DNA of 64,000 nucleotides from Acidobacteriota bacterium (GTDB lineage Bacteria; Acidobacteriota; Terriglobia; Bryobacterales; UBA6623). Made by a program: the position numbers and the translations under genes. The stretch spans positions 1 to 64,000 of the forward strand of contig WGMB01000018.1 in the NCBI GenBank assembly GCA_016125275.1, in the 5' to 3' direction. The notes below the pieces were generated by a model that was not told the origin of the DNA, made no database searches, and saw nothing but the letters and a program-made list of their open reading frames with translations. Shown here piece by piece: positions 1 to 9,803 of this stretch (its first letter is position 1; each line of letters begins with the position of its first letter).

Positions 1-1284
<1,284 letters not shown>

Positions 1285-1360
1285 TGCTGCCTTCCTCCTG
1301 GGGGTCCTTTGCTGGGTGAAACAGGGCGAGTTCAAGATGAGAACCGCCCGGAACGGAACT

Positions 1361-1393
1361 TGTACTAAGCCTATTTGACTAAGTTATTGTCAA
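1361..1393 (-). promoter_or_regulatory. Putative groESL promoter region
   Basis: On the minus strand a perfect TTGACA hexamer lies at 1388-1393, about 105 bp upstream of the groES start. The hexamer 17 bp downstream (GCTTAG, 1365-1370) is a poor -10; a shifted TTAGTA (1363-1368) is possible with 19-bp spacing. ACTAAG occurs twice in direct orientation (1364-1369 and 1378-1383) and could be an operator. No TTAGCACTC/GAGTGCTAA CIRCE element is present between 1285 and 1424. The promoter is an inference from one good hexamer. Confidence 0.35.
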
Positions 1394-1424
1394 CTTCCCA
1401 TCGTATCGAGACGGGTCTAAGGTG

Positions 1425-1976
1425 TCAACCGGAACAGGAGCCCTTCCATTGGTGGAGAGGCGCCTCGGCGGCGGGGGCCTGATCGGGCCCTGCGAGGGCG
1501 ATGCTGTCGAAGCCGAAGACGAACAGCAAGTCCCCGAAGGAACGGACGCCCAAGGGTTCCAATCGCTCCGCCAGATCGACGCCGGCCAGGGGCGCGGCTC
1601 CGCTGCGCAACGCGATCGGGCCGATGGCGGTATAGACGAGGCCCGCGGGCTTGCGGGCGATCTCGCAGAGCGTTGCGAGGGCGTTGGCGGGCGGCGGGTT
1701 CGAGCGAATCGTCAGATGCTTGGCGGCTGCGTCGGGGCAGTCCAGCAGCAGGTCCGGGCCGTGCACGAGGAGCCGGCGGATGGACTTCGCAGCAGCGAGT
1801 TCTCGGCACAGCGCACGCCGCCCCGCGGCGTCGGCGCCGAGGGAGACCTGTTCGACCGATGCGAAGTCCGGCCCCGACGAGCCGGTCGCCGATTGGCCCG
1901 GCAGGCACGCGGCGGCGCCCACGGCGAGCGCGAGGGCGGCCAGCGGCCGGCGGAACGGGTTGCGGGCGATGCTCAT
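1425..1976 (-). CDS. Hypothetical exported lipoprotein
   Basis: A 183-residue protein of unrecognised family. The N-terminus (MSIARNPFRRPLAALALAVG) is a basic stretch followed by a hydrophobic core ending in AAAC at residue 24, compatible with a signal peptide and possibly lipidation, although the lipobox lacks the usual Leu at -3. The mature part is Ala/Leu/Pro rich and has no catalytic motif I can name. A longer frame exists on the opposite strand, but only this frame begins with an export signal. It is divergent from the FkbH-like gene with 76 bp between starts. Function unknown. Confidence 0.6.
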   Translation of the reverse strand: MSIARNPFRRPLAALALAVGAAACLPGQSATGSSGPDFASVEQVSLGADAAGRRALCRELAAAKSIRRLLVHGPDLLLDCPDAAAKHLTIRSNPPPANALATLCEIARKPAGLVYTAIGPIALRSGAAPLAGVDLAERLEPLGVRSFGDLLFVFGFDSIALAGPDQAPAAEAPLHQWKGSCSG

Positions 1977-2052
1977 TCGCTCGCGCTCAGACTAGGACAA
2001 GCCGCCTCGAAGGGCAACGAAGATCGCCGAATCCCCGTGATATTCTGGGGCC

Positions 2053-3864
2053 ATGGGGGCGAGCGAGCTTCGCGCCGAGATCGATCGTCTCGCCGACGCA
2101 GGGCGCTTCACGGAAGCCGCCGTCGCCCTCAATGGCCTGTGGTTGCAGGAGCCAACGGCTGGGTCGGCGCGGTTCCTCATCCAGCGCTATGAATCCTGGC
2201 GGCAGAGCCTTGCGCTGCGGTCGTTTCGACTGGCGGTCCTCCGCTCCTACACGGTTGAGCCGCTGATTCCTCTGCTGCGGGCAGAGGCGTTTGTGGCCGG
2301 TCTCGATCTGACGGCGCACGTGGGGGAGTTCAATGTCTGGGCGCAGGACATCTACAACGCCTCCAGCCCGCTGTATTCCTTTGAGCCCGACGCGGTGATC
2401 CTGGCGCTCGAAGAGCCCGACCCCTCGGAGATCCTCGGCGCTCTGGACTTCTTTCGCAGGCACAGCGCCGCCGCCGTCATCGTCCACAACCGAGCCGTGC
2501 CGGCCCGGCCGCGGCGCGGGGTGTTCGACGCGCAGTCCGACGCGTCGGAGAGGGAGGCCGTGCAGGCCCTCAATCGGCGGTTGCGGGAAACCGTGCGCGA
2601 CGTGCGCGGGGTGTACGTGTTGGACTACGACGCCGTGGTGGCCGCAGCCGGCGCGGAGGCTTGGCGCGACGCTCGCAAGTGGGTGAGCGTGCGGCTGCCG
2701 ATGGCCTCGGCGCAGATGTCTCGGCTGGTGGGCGAGTGGATGCGGTTCGTGCAGCCGCTGGCGGGCAAGGTCGCCAAGTGCGCGGTGGTGGATCTGGACA
2801 ACACCTTGTGGGGCGGCGTGATCGGCGAGGACGGGCTCGACGGCGTGAAGCTCGACGACGGGCTGCCGGGGGCTTTCCATCGCGAGCTGCAGCAGGCGCT
2901 GCTGGACCTGACGGAGCGGGGGATTCTGCTCGCGGTCTGCAGCAAGAACAACCCCGAAGAGGCTCTGGAGGCGCTCGAGAAGCACCCCGGGATGCTGCTG
3001 CGGCCACGCCATTTTGCGGCGTTCCGCATCAACTGGCAGGAGAAGGCGCAGAACTTGGAAGAGATCGCCGCCGAGCTCAACATCGGCGTGGACGCGCTGG
3101 CCTTCATCGACGACAACCCTGCGGAGCGACAGAATGTCCGCCTGCGGCTGCCGGAAGCGACTGTGATCGAGCTGCCGACGGACCCGAGCGGCTATGCTGC
3201 TGTGGTTCGCGACGCGCCGGTCTTCCAGCGGCTGCAACTCTCCGAGGAAGATTCCCGACGTGGAGCGATGTACGGGGAGCAGCGCGAGCGCAAGCAGTTG
3301 GAGCAGACCTGCGCCAGCCCGGAGGACTTTCTGCGGTCCCTGGAACAAGAGATCGAGATCGCCCCGCTGAGCGGCATGACTCTGGCCCGCGTCGCGCAGT
3401 TGACGCAGAAGACCAACCAGTTCAACCTGACCACCCGGCGCTATTCGGAGGCGCAACTGGAAGCCCTGGCCGCCCAGCCGGGCGTGCGCGTCTGGTCGCT
3501 CTCAGTGCGGGACCGCTTTGGCGACAACGGGCTGACCGGCGTGGCGATCACCCGCCAAGAGGGCCACGTCTGCGAGATCGACACGCTGCTGCTGAGTTGC
3601 CGCGTGATCGGCCGGACGGTCGAGACCGCTCTGCTGGCTTGGCTGGCGCGGCAAGCGCGTGAAGACGGCGCCCGTAAGCTCCGGGGTCTGTTTGCGCCCA
3701 CCAAGAAGAACAAGCCGTGTGAGACTTTCTACCAGGACCACGGCTTCCGCGAAATCGAGCGCGGCGAGGCGGGCGTACTATGGGAGCTCGACCTGGTCGC
3801 CGATCCTGCTCTTGAAGCGCCGAGTTGGGTCCAGGTCGTCGCGCCGGCGCCTGTCGGCGACTGA
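2053..3864 (+). CDS. FkbH-like HAD-superfamily protein
   Basis: A 603-residue FkbH-family protein. The HAD nucleophile motif DLDNT is at residues 247-251, followed by WGGVIGEDG; CSKNNPEEA begins near 296 and FIDDNPAERQ near 351, all family hallmarks. The first ~200 residues look like the SGNH-like N-terminal domain found in long FkbH proteins, and the tail (about 450-590) resembles a GNAT acyltransferase fold (TNQFNLTTRRY, then DRFGDNGLTGV). Known FkbH proteins dephosphorylate 1,3-bisphosphoglycerate and load the glyceryl unit onto an acyl carrier protein. The next gene is an ACP, which fits that role. The acyl substrate and final product here are unknown. Start is the ATG at 2053. Confidence 0.88.
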   Translation: MGASELRAEIDRLADAGRFTEAAVALNGLWLQEPTAGSARFLIQRYESWRQSLALRSFRLAVLRSYTVEPLIPLLRAEAFVAGLDLTAHVGEFNVWAQDIYNASSPLYSFEPDAVILALEEPDPSEILGALDFFRRHSAAAVIVHNRAVPARPRRGVFDAQSDASEREAVQALNRRLRETVRDVRGVYVLDYDAVVAAAGAEAWRDARKWVSVRLPMASAQMSRLVGEWMRFVQPLAGKVAKCAVVDLDNTLWGGVIGEDGLDGVKLDDGLPGAFHRELQQALLDLTERGILLAVCSKNNPEEALEALEKHPGMLLRPRHFAAFRINWQEKAQNLEEIAAELNIGVDALAFIDDNPAERQNVRLRLPEATVIELPTDPSGYAAVVRDAPVFQRLQLSEEDSRRGAMYGEQRERKQLEQTCASPEDFLRSLEQEIEIAPLSGMTLARVAQLTQKTNQFNLTTRRYSEAQLEALAAQPGVRVWSLSVRDRFGDNGLTGVAITRQEGHVCEIDTLLLSCRVIGRTVETALLAWLARQAREDGARKLRGLFAPTKKNKPCETFYQDHGFREIERGEAGVLWELDLVADPALEAPSWVQVVAPAPVGD

Positions 3865-3893
3865 TTCGCAGAACGCTCAGGAAAGAAACGAAC

Positions 3894-4130
3894 GTGACCG
3901 TCATTGAAGAATTGCGGCGTCTGGCCGCCGACATTCTGGAGGTGGATCTGGAGGAGCTGCCTCCGGAGGCCTCCCCGGAAACCATCGATTCGTGGGATTC
4001 CGTGCAGCACCTGAATCTGGTCCTTGCCATCGAAGAGCAGTACGGCATCGAGCTGGACCCGGAGCAGATCGGCGGCGGAGTCACGCTGGAAGACCTGGCC
4101 GAGATCGTCGAGAGCGCCCAGGGCGAGTGA
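3894..4130 (+). CDS. Acyl carrier protein
   Basis: A 78-residue acidic carrier protein. Ser36 in the motif DSWDSVQHLNL is the predicted 4'-phosphopantetheine attachment site; Val follows it where Leu is commonest. Start is the GTG at 3894, with an AGGAAAG site about 8 bp upstream; the longer frame upstream overlaps the previous gene and would add an un-ACP-like N-terminus. It lies 29 bp after the FkbH-like gene and 10 bp before the GNAT-fold gene, so the three are probably one transcript. It is likely a dedicated carrier for the FkbH-bound acyl group rather than the fatty acid synthase ACP, since no fab genes are nearby. Confidence 0.88.
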   Translation: MTVIEELRRLAADILEVDLEELPPEASPETIDSWDSVQHLNLVLAIEEQYGIELDPEQIGGGVTLEDLAEIVESAQGE

Positions 4131-4140
4131 TCGCCGCCTG

Positions 4141-5253
4141 ATGCCGATCCGCTTCGAGACCTACCAACCGGAACACATCCCGGCCGCGCTCGCCTTCAAC
4201 GAGCGTTTGCAGGCGTCGAGTCCCCGCAAGGAGTTCGGCGTCGCGGAGGCGCCCGTGGCGGGGCGGTTCGCCCCTGGCAGCGGCCACAGCGTCTGGGAAG
4301 ACTACTACCTGGCGTTCGACGGTGAAGACGTACGCGGCGGCTACATCCTGCGGCGGCTGCCGTTTCTGGTGCGAGGTGAGGAGCGAGAGATCGGCTTCCT
4401 CTACGCCCCGGTCACCGAGGGCCTGTGGGACAAACGCTACGCCATGGCGGCCGTGCAACTGCTGCGCGACGCCGTGCGGCGCTCGCCGGAGCTGTTCTGC
4501 CTGGGCATGGGCGGCTGGAACAACCCCCTGCCGAAGATGCTCCAGGCGATGAAGTGGAGATTCCGGCTGGTGCCGTTTCGCTTTCGGGTGTGCCGCGCGG
4601 GGCGGTTTCTGCGGGAGATTCGACCGTTGCGGACGAGCCCGCTGCGGCGGCTCGCGGCGGACATCGGGGCCATGACGGGGACCGGGGCGCTGGCAATCGG
4701 CGCGATGCAGCGCTGGAAGAAGCGCTCGGCAGGGGCCTGCGAGGCGGTCGAAGTTCCGGAGTTTGGCGACTGGGCGGACGACGTTTGGCGGCAGGGCAGG
4801 GAAGGCTACGCTTTCACCCAAGTTCGCAGCCGCGACGTGTTGTCGCTGCTCTATCCGGTTGAAGACGCACGCTTCCTCCGCCTGCGCGTTCGTCGCGATG
4901 GCCGCGACCTGGGCTGGATGGTCTGCTTTGACACAGCCATGCGGGACGACCAGTATTTCGGCAATCTCCGCCTGGGGACGCTGATCGACGGCTTCGCGAA
5001 GCCCGAGGACGCCTCAGCGGTCATCCAAGCCGCTGCGGATTTCCTGCAAAACCGCGGCGTCGACCTGATCGTTTCCAACCAAGCCCATCAAGCCTGGGTC
5101 GCTGGTCTGGAGGCCGCCGGCTTCCTCGAAGGCCCCTCGAACTTCCTGTTCGGAGGCAGCCGGGCGCTGGCTTCCGCTCTGGAGCCGTTCGAAGCCTCGC
5201 TCGACCGCGCCCACCTGAACCGCGGCGACGGCGACGGGCCGATTCACCTATAG
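4141..5253 (+). CDS. GNAT-fold acyltransferase-like protein
   Basis: A 370-residue protein starting MPIRFETYQPEHIPAALAFNE, a typical first strand and helix of a GNAT fold, with a second similar half ending NRGVDLIVSNQAHQAWVAGL followed by EAAGFLEGPSNF. Two tandem GNAT-like halves recall FemAB-type transferases. The start is the ATG at 4141, 10 bp after the ACP stop; a longer frame opens inside the ACP gene and is rejected. It probably transfers an acyl group from the neighbouring ACP to an acceptor, but this rests on context. No catalytic residue can be assigned with confidence. Confidence 0.65.
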   Translation: MPIRFETYQPEHIPAALAFNERLQASSPRKEFGVAEAPVAGRFAPGSGHSVWEDYYLAFDGEDVRGGYILRRLPFLVRGEEREIGFLYAPVTEGLWDKRYAMAAVQLLRDAVRRSPELFCLGMGGWNNPLPKMLQAMKWRFRLVPFRFRVCRAGRFLREIRPLRTSPLRRLAADIGAMTGTGALAIGAMQRWKKRSAGACEAVEVPEFGDWADDVWRQGREGYAFTQVRSRDVLSLLYPVEDARFLRLRVRRDGRDLGWMVCFDTAMRDDQYFGNLRLGTLIDGFAKPEDASAVIQAAADFLQNRGVDLIVSNQAHQAWVAGLEAAGFLEGPSNFLFGGSRALASALEPFEASLDRAHLNRGDGDGPIHL

Positions 5254-5270
5254 GGCACGGTTTAGGACGC

Positions 5271-7826
5271 TTACCTTAATCTGATTATCTGCAGGTCGGA
5301 CTTGGCCTGTTTTAGCTGTTCGATCTCTCGGTCCGTGACTTCGGTACCCAACAGGCTTAGGGAAGTCAGCGAAGAGAGGCCCTGGAGCGGGGACAGGTCC
5401 GTGACTCCGGTACCCCACAGCTTGAGGGAAGTCAGCGAAGAGAGGCCCTGGAGCGGGGACAGGTCCGTGACTTCGGTACTCGACAGGCTTAGGGAAGTCA
5501 GCGAAGAGAGGCCCTGGAGCGGTGACAGGTCCGTGACTTCGGTAACCGACAGGTCGAGGGAGGCCAAGGAAGAGAGGCCCTGGAGGGGGGACAGGTCCGT
5601 GACTTCGGTACCCGACAGGTCGAGGTGGAGCTCTTGGGGGAGTTGGTGGAGGAGCAGCAGTGCCTTTTCTAGTTCGATCGCGTCGGTGCAATTGACTTCA
5701 TAACCTTTGTCCGGCTCAAGGCGCGCGGGACAATAGAGGTTGTTTAGTTCGGCAAGCGCACCGTTGGCCATAGCCCACTGCGCGACCGGACCCCAAACCA
5801 GAGCCGCCAGACCCACCGCCAAGGCCGCCGGCGCCAGAGCCGGCCGGGCCCTCCGCCAAAGCTTCTCCCGCCATCCAGCCAGAATCGGTCCCAGCATCCG
5901 CGCCAGGAAGTCGTGCGAGATTTCCCACGTCGTCCCGGCGCGATCCAGCCGCCGCACCAAGCCCTGCTCCTCCAGGCCGAGCAGGCATCCACGAGCCTGC
6001 GTTGCCGGAGCGCCCGATTCCAAGCTGAGCTCCTCCACCGTTCGCGGCCGCTTCGTTCCGGCGTCCGTCAGCATCGGCCGCAACAGCCCCGGCGCCGTCT
6101 CGCGCAGATCCCCCCGCCCGATCGCTTCTTCCAAGTACGAGCGCAGCAGCCTGCCCGGCGCCACGTCCTCCGGCAGCCGCCCGCCGTACCGTTGCAACAC
6201 CAGCCCGAACATGTTCAGCGTGATCGGCCGGATCAGCCCTTTCGTCTCCTCCACGGCGGTCGCTTCGTCGATCACGCGCTCCAGCAGGTCCGCGTCGATC
6301 TGCATCCCGGAGTCCTCCAGGAATCTCCGGGCCGCCGGCAGGTAGAACGCCGCGATCTCCTCCCAGTTGCCGTCCTGCGCCAGCGGCGGCAGCCCGGTCT
6401 GCATGTACGCGCCCTTGTAGTCGGAGCGAAAGACGCACAGCACGGTGAGGCCGGCAATCGGCTCGGCCGTGATGGACTCCAGCAGACGCGTCAGCCGCTC
6501 GCGTTCTGCGGACGACTCCTCATGCAGAATCAAAAACTCCTCAAACTGGTCCAGCACCACCAACAGGCGGCCCGAGCGTTTGGCCGCGCGCTCCAGCAAA
6601 GCCCGGGGATCGTCGGCGTCCCCCGGCGGTTTCTTCCAGATCCGATCCGGCTCCAGCAGCGCCGAAACGAGCTGCTCGGTGGGATCGCCGAAGCTGCGCG
6701 CCGCGACGACCGTCCAGCCCTCGGCCCGCAATCCCGGCAACACCGACGCATTCAGCAGCGAGCTCTTGCCCGCGCCGGACACGCCGGTCAGGAACAGAAG
6801 CGGCGCCTTCGCCCGCTGAATCCAGTGCAGCGTCTCCAGGTGCGCCCCGTCCGCCCGAGTCAGCGCTTCGCCGTCTTCGTACGGCCGCAAGCGAAAGTAT
6901 CCCGGCTGCGTCGTACCGCCCCGCGCCCCTCGCCGATGCAGCTCCTTCCTGCGCTCTCGCGCCTTCCAGCCCGGCCCGAGCTCCCCGAAAGCGATCGCGA
7001 GAGCCGGCAACAGGAGCATCCCAACCGGTAGCGCGGCATGCAGGCGCTCCAGATCGTCCCACTCATGCCAAGTCCCGAACGCCACGGCCGCGAAGATCGC
7101 CAGATAGACGGCGGCCCGGATCAGCCAAGCCCCGTTCCCGTTCGGCTCGGCTGCCGCGGGGGCCTCAGGTTTCCCGGCATCCGGCGTCGGCTCGGGCTTC
7201 GCAGCCCACTGCCGCTGCGGGTCCTCGAGCCAAAGACGCAGGTCGCGCCGTAACACCTCAGGGAACGCCGCGGCATTGGCGTACTCCCCGGCAAACACCC
7301 TTGGCTCGCCCTCATCCAGCCGCCGCCGAAACGCACGCACCCTCTCCCACTGCCCGAGCGCGGCTTGAATCTCGTCCGGGGAAGCGGGCGCCTCGAAGCG
7401 GTCGATCTTGCGGAAATACCACTTGATCTCCGGCCGCTGGTGCTGCCGCCAATGCGCCAGCGCCCATTCGAATTCCTCCTCCGTCCCCGATTCCGCCGCC
7501 CCGCTCGGCGTCCCAAAGCGCTGCCCCATCAGCCCGATCACCAGGGCCAGCGAGTCCTTGTAGGTTTTCAGCGTCTGCTCGGTGATCAGCTCCTGCGGAC
7601 GCCCCACGCCGACGGTCGCGTAGTTCTCCCAGTCGACGACAGTGAAGCGGACGCCCCAATGCCCAGCCGTCGTGATGTTGAATTCCTCGAAAAACGCACG
7701 AACGGCTTGGCGCTCGGCGTTTACGTCACCCGGCGAAGCCAAAAAGATGTGGTATTCGCGAATATCCCGTGCTTGGGCCGGCACGCTGCCAGTATATTCC
7801 CAGGTCGTGGGCGTTTCCAACGGCAA
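5271..7826 (-). CDS. DUF4062-STAND NTPase-LRR protein, NLR/Avs-like
   Basis: An 851-residue multidomain protein. Residues ~24-200 match the DUF4062 pattern ([19 protein letters not shown] ... [15 protein letters not shown]), a TIR/SEFIR-like domain. Two hydrophobic segments follow at ~232-251 and ~260-280. The NTPase core has a Walker [10 protein letters not shown] near 345-353 and a Walker B-like stretch VVLDQFEEF near 424-432, followed by a winged-helix-like region (EEQGLVRRL). A third hydrophobic segment lies at ~660-685, and LRRs of 22 residues ([15 protein letters not shown] core) fill ~728-832. Effector, STAND switch and repeat sensor in this order match NLR-type and Avs antiphage proteins; this role is inferred. 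The TTG start at 7826 has only a weak GGGG upstream; a GTG 14 codons downstream is an alternative. It is encoded alone and diverges from the DUF1501 gene. Confidence 0.85.
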   Translation of the reverse strand: MPLETPTTWEYTGSVPAQARDIREYHIFLASPGDVNAERQAVRAFFEEFNITTAGHWGVRFTVVDWENYATVGVGRPQELITEQTLKTYKDSLALVIGLMGQRFGTPSGAAESGTEEEFEWALAHWRQHQRPEIKWYFRKIDRFEAPASPDEIQAALGQWERVRAFRRRLDEGEPRVFAGEYANAAAFPEVLRRDLRLWLEDPQRQWAAKPEPTPDAGKPEAPAAAEPNGNGAWLIRAAVYLAIFAAVAFGTWHEWDDLERLHAALPVGMLLLPALAIAFGELGPGWKARERRKELHRRGARGGTTQPGYFRLRPYEDGEALTRADGAHLETLHWIQRAKAPLLFLTGVSGAGKSSLLNASVLPGLRAEGWTVVAARSFGDPTEQLVSALLEPDRIWKKPPGDADDPRALLERAAKRSGRLLVVLDQFEEFLILHEESSAERERLTRLLESITAEPIAGLTVLCVFRSDYKGAYMQTGLPPLAQDGNWEEIAAFYLPAARRFLEDSGMQIDADLLERVIDEATAVEETKGLIRPITLNMFGLVLQRYGGRLPEDVAPGRLLRSYLEEAIGRGDLRETAPGLLRPMLTDAGTKRPRTVEELSLESGAPATQARGCLLGLEEQGLVRRLDRAGTTWEISHDFLARMLGPILAGWREKLWRRARPALAPAALAVGLAALVWGPVAQWAMANGALAELNNLYCPARLEPDKGYEVNCTDAIELEKALLLLHQLPQELHLDLSGTEVTDLSPLQGLSSLASLDLSVTEVTDLSPLQGLSSLTSLSLSSTEVTDLSPLQGLSSLTSLKLWGTGVTDLSPLQGLSSLTSLSLLGTEVTDREIEQLKQAKSDLQIIRLR
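5331..5640 (-). repeat. 66-bp tandem repeats encoding LRRs
   Basis: The decamer GTCCGTGACT (plus strand) starts at 5331, 5397, 5463, 5529 and 5595, exactly 66 bp apart. Each period encodes one 22-residue leucine-rich repeat on the minus strand. Units differ mainly in the variable positions of the beta strand (LDLSV, LSLSS, LKLWG, LSLLG); one unit has TGVTD in place of TEVTD. The high DNA identity, not only protein similarity, indicates recent duplication. The period is in frame, so copy-number change would keep the protein intact. Confidence 0.95.
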
Positions 7827-7876
7827 TCCCCGCGCCCCATGCCCCTAAAGCTTTATACTGCTTACCGAGTACCGCC
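7827..7876. promoter_or_regulatory. Divergent promoter region, STAND and DUF1501 genes
   Basis: Only 50 bp separate the two divergent starts. TATACT (7854-7859) can act as a -10 for the rightward gene, and the overlapping minus-strand TATAAA (7852-7857) as a -10 for the leftward gene. No convincing -35 is seen for either, and they may lie in the coding sequence. The two genes could not easily be transcribed from this region at once. Confidence 0.4.
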
Positions 7877-9301
7877 ATGACGCCAGAAGAACAGAGCCTA
7901 CTGTGGACCCGCCGACGCTTTTTCGGGCGCTCCGCGACCGGGCTTGGCGTGGCGGCGTTGGCGCAACTGCTCGGGCGGGACTTGGGGGCTTCGCAGGGGA
8001 CCCTGGGCGCACCGCACTTCCCGGCCAAGGCGAAGCGGGTGATCTACCTGTTTCAGTCCGGCGCGCCGTCGCAGATCGACCTGTTCGACCACAAGCCGGG
8101 GCTGGCGAAGCTGCGGGCCACGGACCTGCCGGACTCGATCCGCAACGGTCAGCGGTTGACCGGGATGACGGCCACGCAGACCTCGTTTCCGGTCGCGCCG
8201 TCGATCTTCCAATTCGAGCAGAGGGGCCAGTCCGGCGCTTGGGTCAGCGACCTGCTCCCGTACACGGCGAAGGTGGCGGACAAGCTCACCTTCATCCGCT
8301 CGATGCACACCGAGCAGATCAACCACGACCCGGCGATCACGTTCTTCCAGACCGGATTTCAACTCGCTGGGCGCCCCAGCCTGGGCGCTTGGCTGAGCTA
8401 CGGCCTGGGCAGTGAGGCCGAGGATCTGCCGGCCTTCGTCGTCATGGTGTCGGGCAACAAGGGCCAGCCGCTCTATGACCGGTTGTGGGGTTCGGGCTTC
8501 CTGCCGAGCCGCTACCAGGGCGTGAAGTTCCGTTCCGGCGGCGACCCCGTGCTGTACCTGTCGAATCCCGAGGGCTTCGATCGCGACGACCGGCGACGCT
8601 TTCTGGATGATCTGGCGCAACTCAACGAGATGCAGCAGGAGGAGTTCGCCGACCCGGAGATCTCGACCCGCATCGCGCAGTACGAGATGGCGTACCGCAT
8701 GCAGGCGTCGGTGCCCGAACTGACCGACCTCTCCGACGAGCCGGAGCACACCTTCGAGCTCTATGGCGACGAGGCCCGCAAGCCCGGCAGCTTCGCCTAC
8801 AACTGCTTGCTGTCGCGACGTTTGGCCGAGCGCGGCGTACGCTGCGTGCAGCTCTTCCACCGCGGCTGGGACCAGCACACCAAGCTGCCGAAGGACATCA
8901 AGACGCAGTGCGAGGACACCGACCGGGGCTCGGCGGCGTTGGTGCAGGACCTCTCCGAGCGCGGCCTGCTCGACGAAACGCTGGTGGTGTGGGGCGGGGA
9001 GTTCGGGCGCACCGTCTACTGCCAGGGCGTGCTCACCGAGGACGATTACGGCCGGGATCACCACCCGCGCTGCTTCACGGTCTGGATGGCCGGCGGCGGC
9101 GTAAAGCCGGGTTTGACGGTGGGGACCACCGACGATTTCTCGTACAACGTCGTTGAGGATCCCGTCCACGTGCACGACCTGCACGCGACGATGCTGCGCT
9201 GCCTGGGCGTCGATCACAAGCGGCTGACGTTCAAGTTCCAGGGCCGCGACTTCCGCCTGACCGACGTACACGGCAACGTGGTCAACAAGGTCCTAGCCTG
9301 A
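7877..9301 (+). CDS. DUF1501 family exported protein
   Basis: A 474-residue DUF1501 protein, a family related to alkaline phosphatase/sulfatase folds and abundant in Planctomycetes and Acidobacteria. The N-terminus carries a Tat-like signal ([20 protein letters not shown]). Family landmarks are [44 protein letters not shown] and [17 protein letters not shown]. The start is the ATG at 7877. In relatives it is usually next to a DUF1549/DUF1553 cytochrome gene, but none is present here. Function of the family is not established; an envelope location is inferred from the signal. Confidence 0.88.
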   Translation: MTPEEQSLLWTRRRFFGRSATGLGVAALAQLLGRDLGASQGTLGAPHFPAKAKRVIYLFQSGAPSQIDLFDHKPGLAKLRATDLPDSIRNGQRLTGMTATQTSFPVAPSIFQFEQRGQSGAWVSDLLPYTAKVADKLTFIRSMHTEQINHDPAITFFQTGFQLAGRPSLGAWLSYGLGSEAEDLPAFVVMVSGNKGQPLYDRLWGSGFLPSRYQGVKFRSGGDPVLYLSNPEGFDRDDRRRFLDDLAQLNEMQQEEFADPEISTRIAQYEMAYRMQASVPELTDLSDEPEHTFELYGDEARKPGSFAYNCLLSRRLAERGVRCVQLFHRGWDQHTKLPKDIKTQCEDTDRGSAALVQDLSERGLLDETLVVWGGEFGRTVYCQGVLTEDDYGRDHHPRCFTVWMAGGGVKPGLTVGTTDDFSYNVVEDPVHVHDLHATMLRCLGVDHKRLTFKFQGRDFRLTDVHGNVVNKVLA

Positions 9302-9343
9302 CCGGCCGCGAAACGCTCCCGCCGCCCGCGCGATCCACAGGGC

Positions 9344-9766
9344 ATGGGAGCTCATGACGAACCTCGCATTCTGCTCGTGATGGCCGAGACGGAGAAGAAC
9401 CGCCTCCTGAGCAAGCTCGAGCATCCGCCCGCCCAGGACTGGGCGGAAACCGTGGACACCGCAAAGCAACGCCTAATGGCTCGCCCCTACGGCGCCGTGG
9501 TCGTGGACGAGCGGCTGGGCGGCCCCGGCTGGCGGGAGCTGACGCGCTTTGCGCGCGAAAAGGAGATCGCCTCGGCGTTCCTCATCTGTACCGATGAAGT
9601 GGGCGGCAAGGCGCTGTTTGCCGAGTCCAAGAAGCCGAACACCTTCATCTCCGACGTGCTCGTGCGCCCCTACTCCGGCCCTCTGGTGCAGGAGCGCATC
9701 GAGGCGGCCCTGCGGGCTCACCCGGAGCACGTCGGCGCGACCCTGCCGAGCCATCCGGCGGAATAG
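9344..9766 (+). CDS. Degenerate response-regulator receiver protein
   Basis: A 140-residue single domain with a receiver-like layout: strand ILLVMAETEKNRLLSKL, a candidate phosphoacceptor Asp in VVVDERLGGPG, a Thr in FLICTDEV, and Arg in VLVRPYSGPL where Lys is expected. The N-terminal acidic pair is missing as a canonical DD. It is therefore probably a pseudo-receiver used for protein-protein binding rather than a normal phosphoreceiver. No kinase is adjacent. It lies 42 bp after the DUF1501 gene and 37 bp before the epimerase gene on the same strand. Confidence 0.6.
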   Translation: MGAHDEPRILLVMAETEKNRLLSKLEHPPAQDWAETVDTAKQRLMARPYGAVVVDERLGGPGWRELTRFAREKEIASAFLICTDEVGGKALFAESKKPNTFISDVLVRPYSGPLVQERIEAALRAHPEHVGATLPSHPAE

Positions 9767-9803
9767 TCCGCCAAAACCGTGTCGGACGCTACACTGAGTC
9801 CGA

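Noticed and set aside
1285-1424. CIRCE element upstream of groES
   Set aside because: No TTAGCACTC or GAGTGCTAA half-site was found.
1422-2192. Plus-strand frame of 256 codons opposite the putative lipoprotein
   Set aside because: It has no export signal or family resemblance, unlike the minus-strand frame.
1987-3456. Open frame of 489 codons on the minus strand
   Set aside because: It is antisense to the FkbH-like gene, which has clear HAD motifs; the frame is a by-product of high GC.
5331-5640. CRISPR-like regular repeats
   Set aside because: The period is 66 bp without unique spacers, and the repeats are in frame and encode leucine-rich repeats.
7898-9271. Open frame of 457 codons on the minus strand
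   Set aside because: It is antisense to the DUF1501 gene and lacks a family or signal; the plus-strand gene has recognised motifs.
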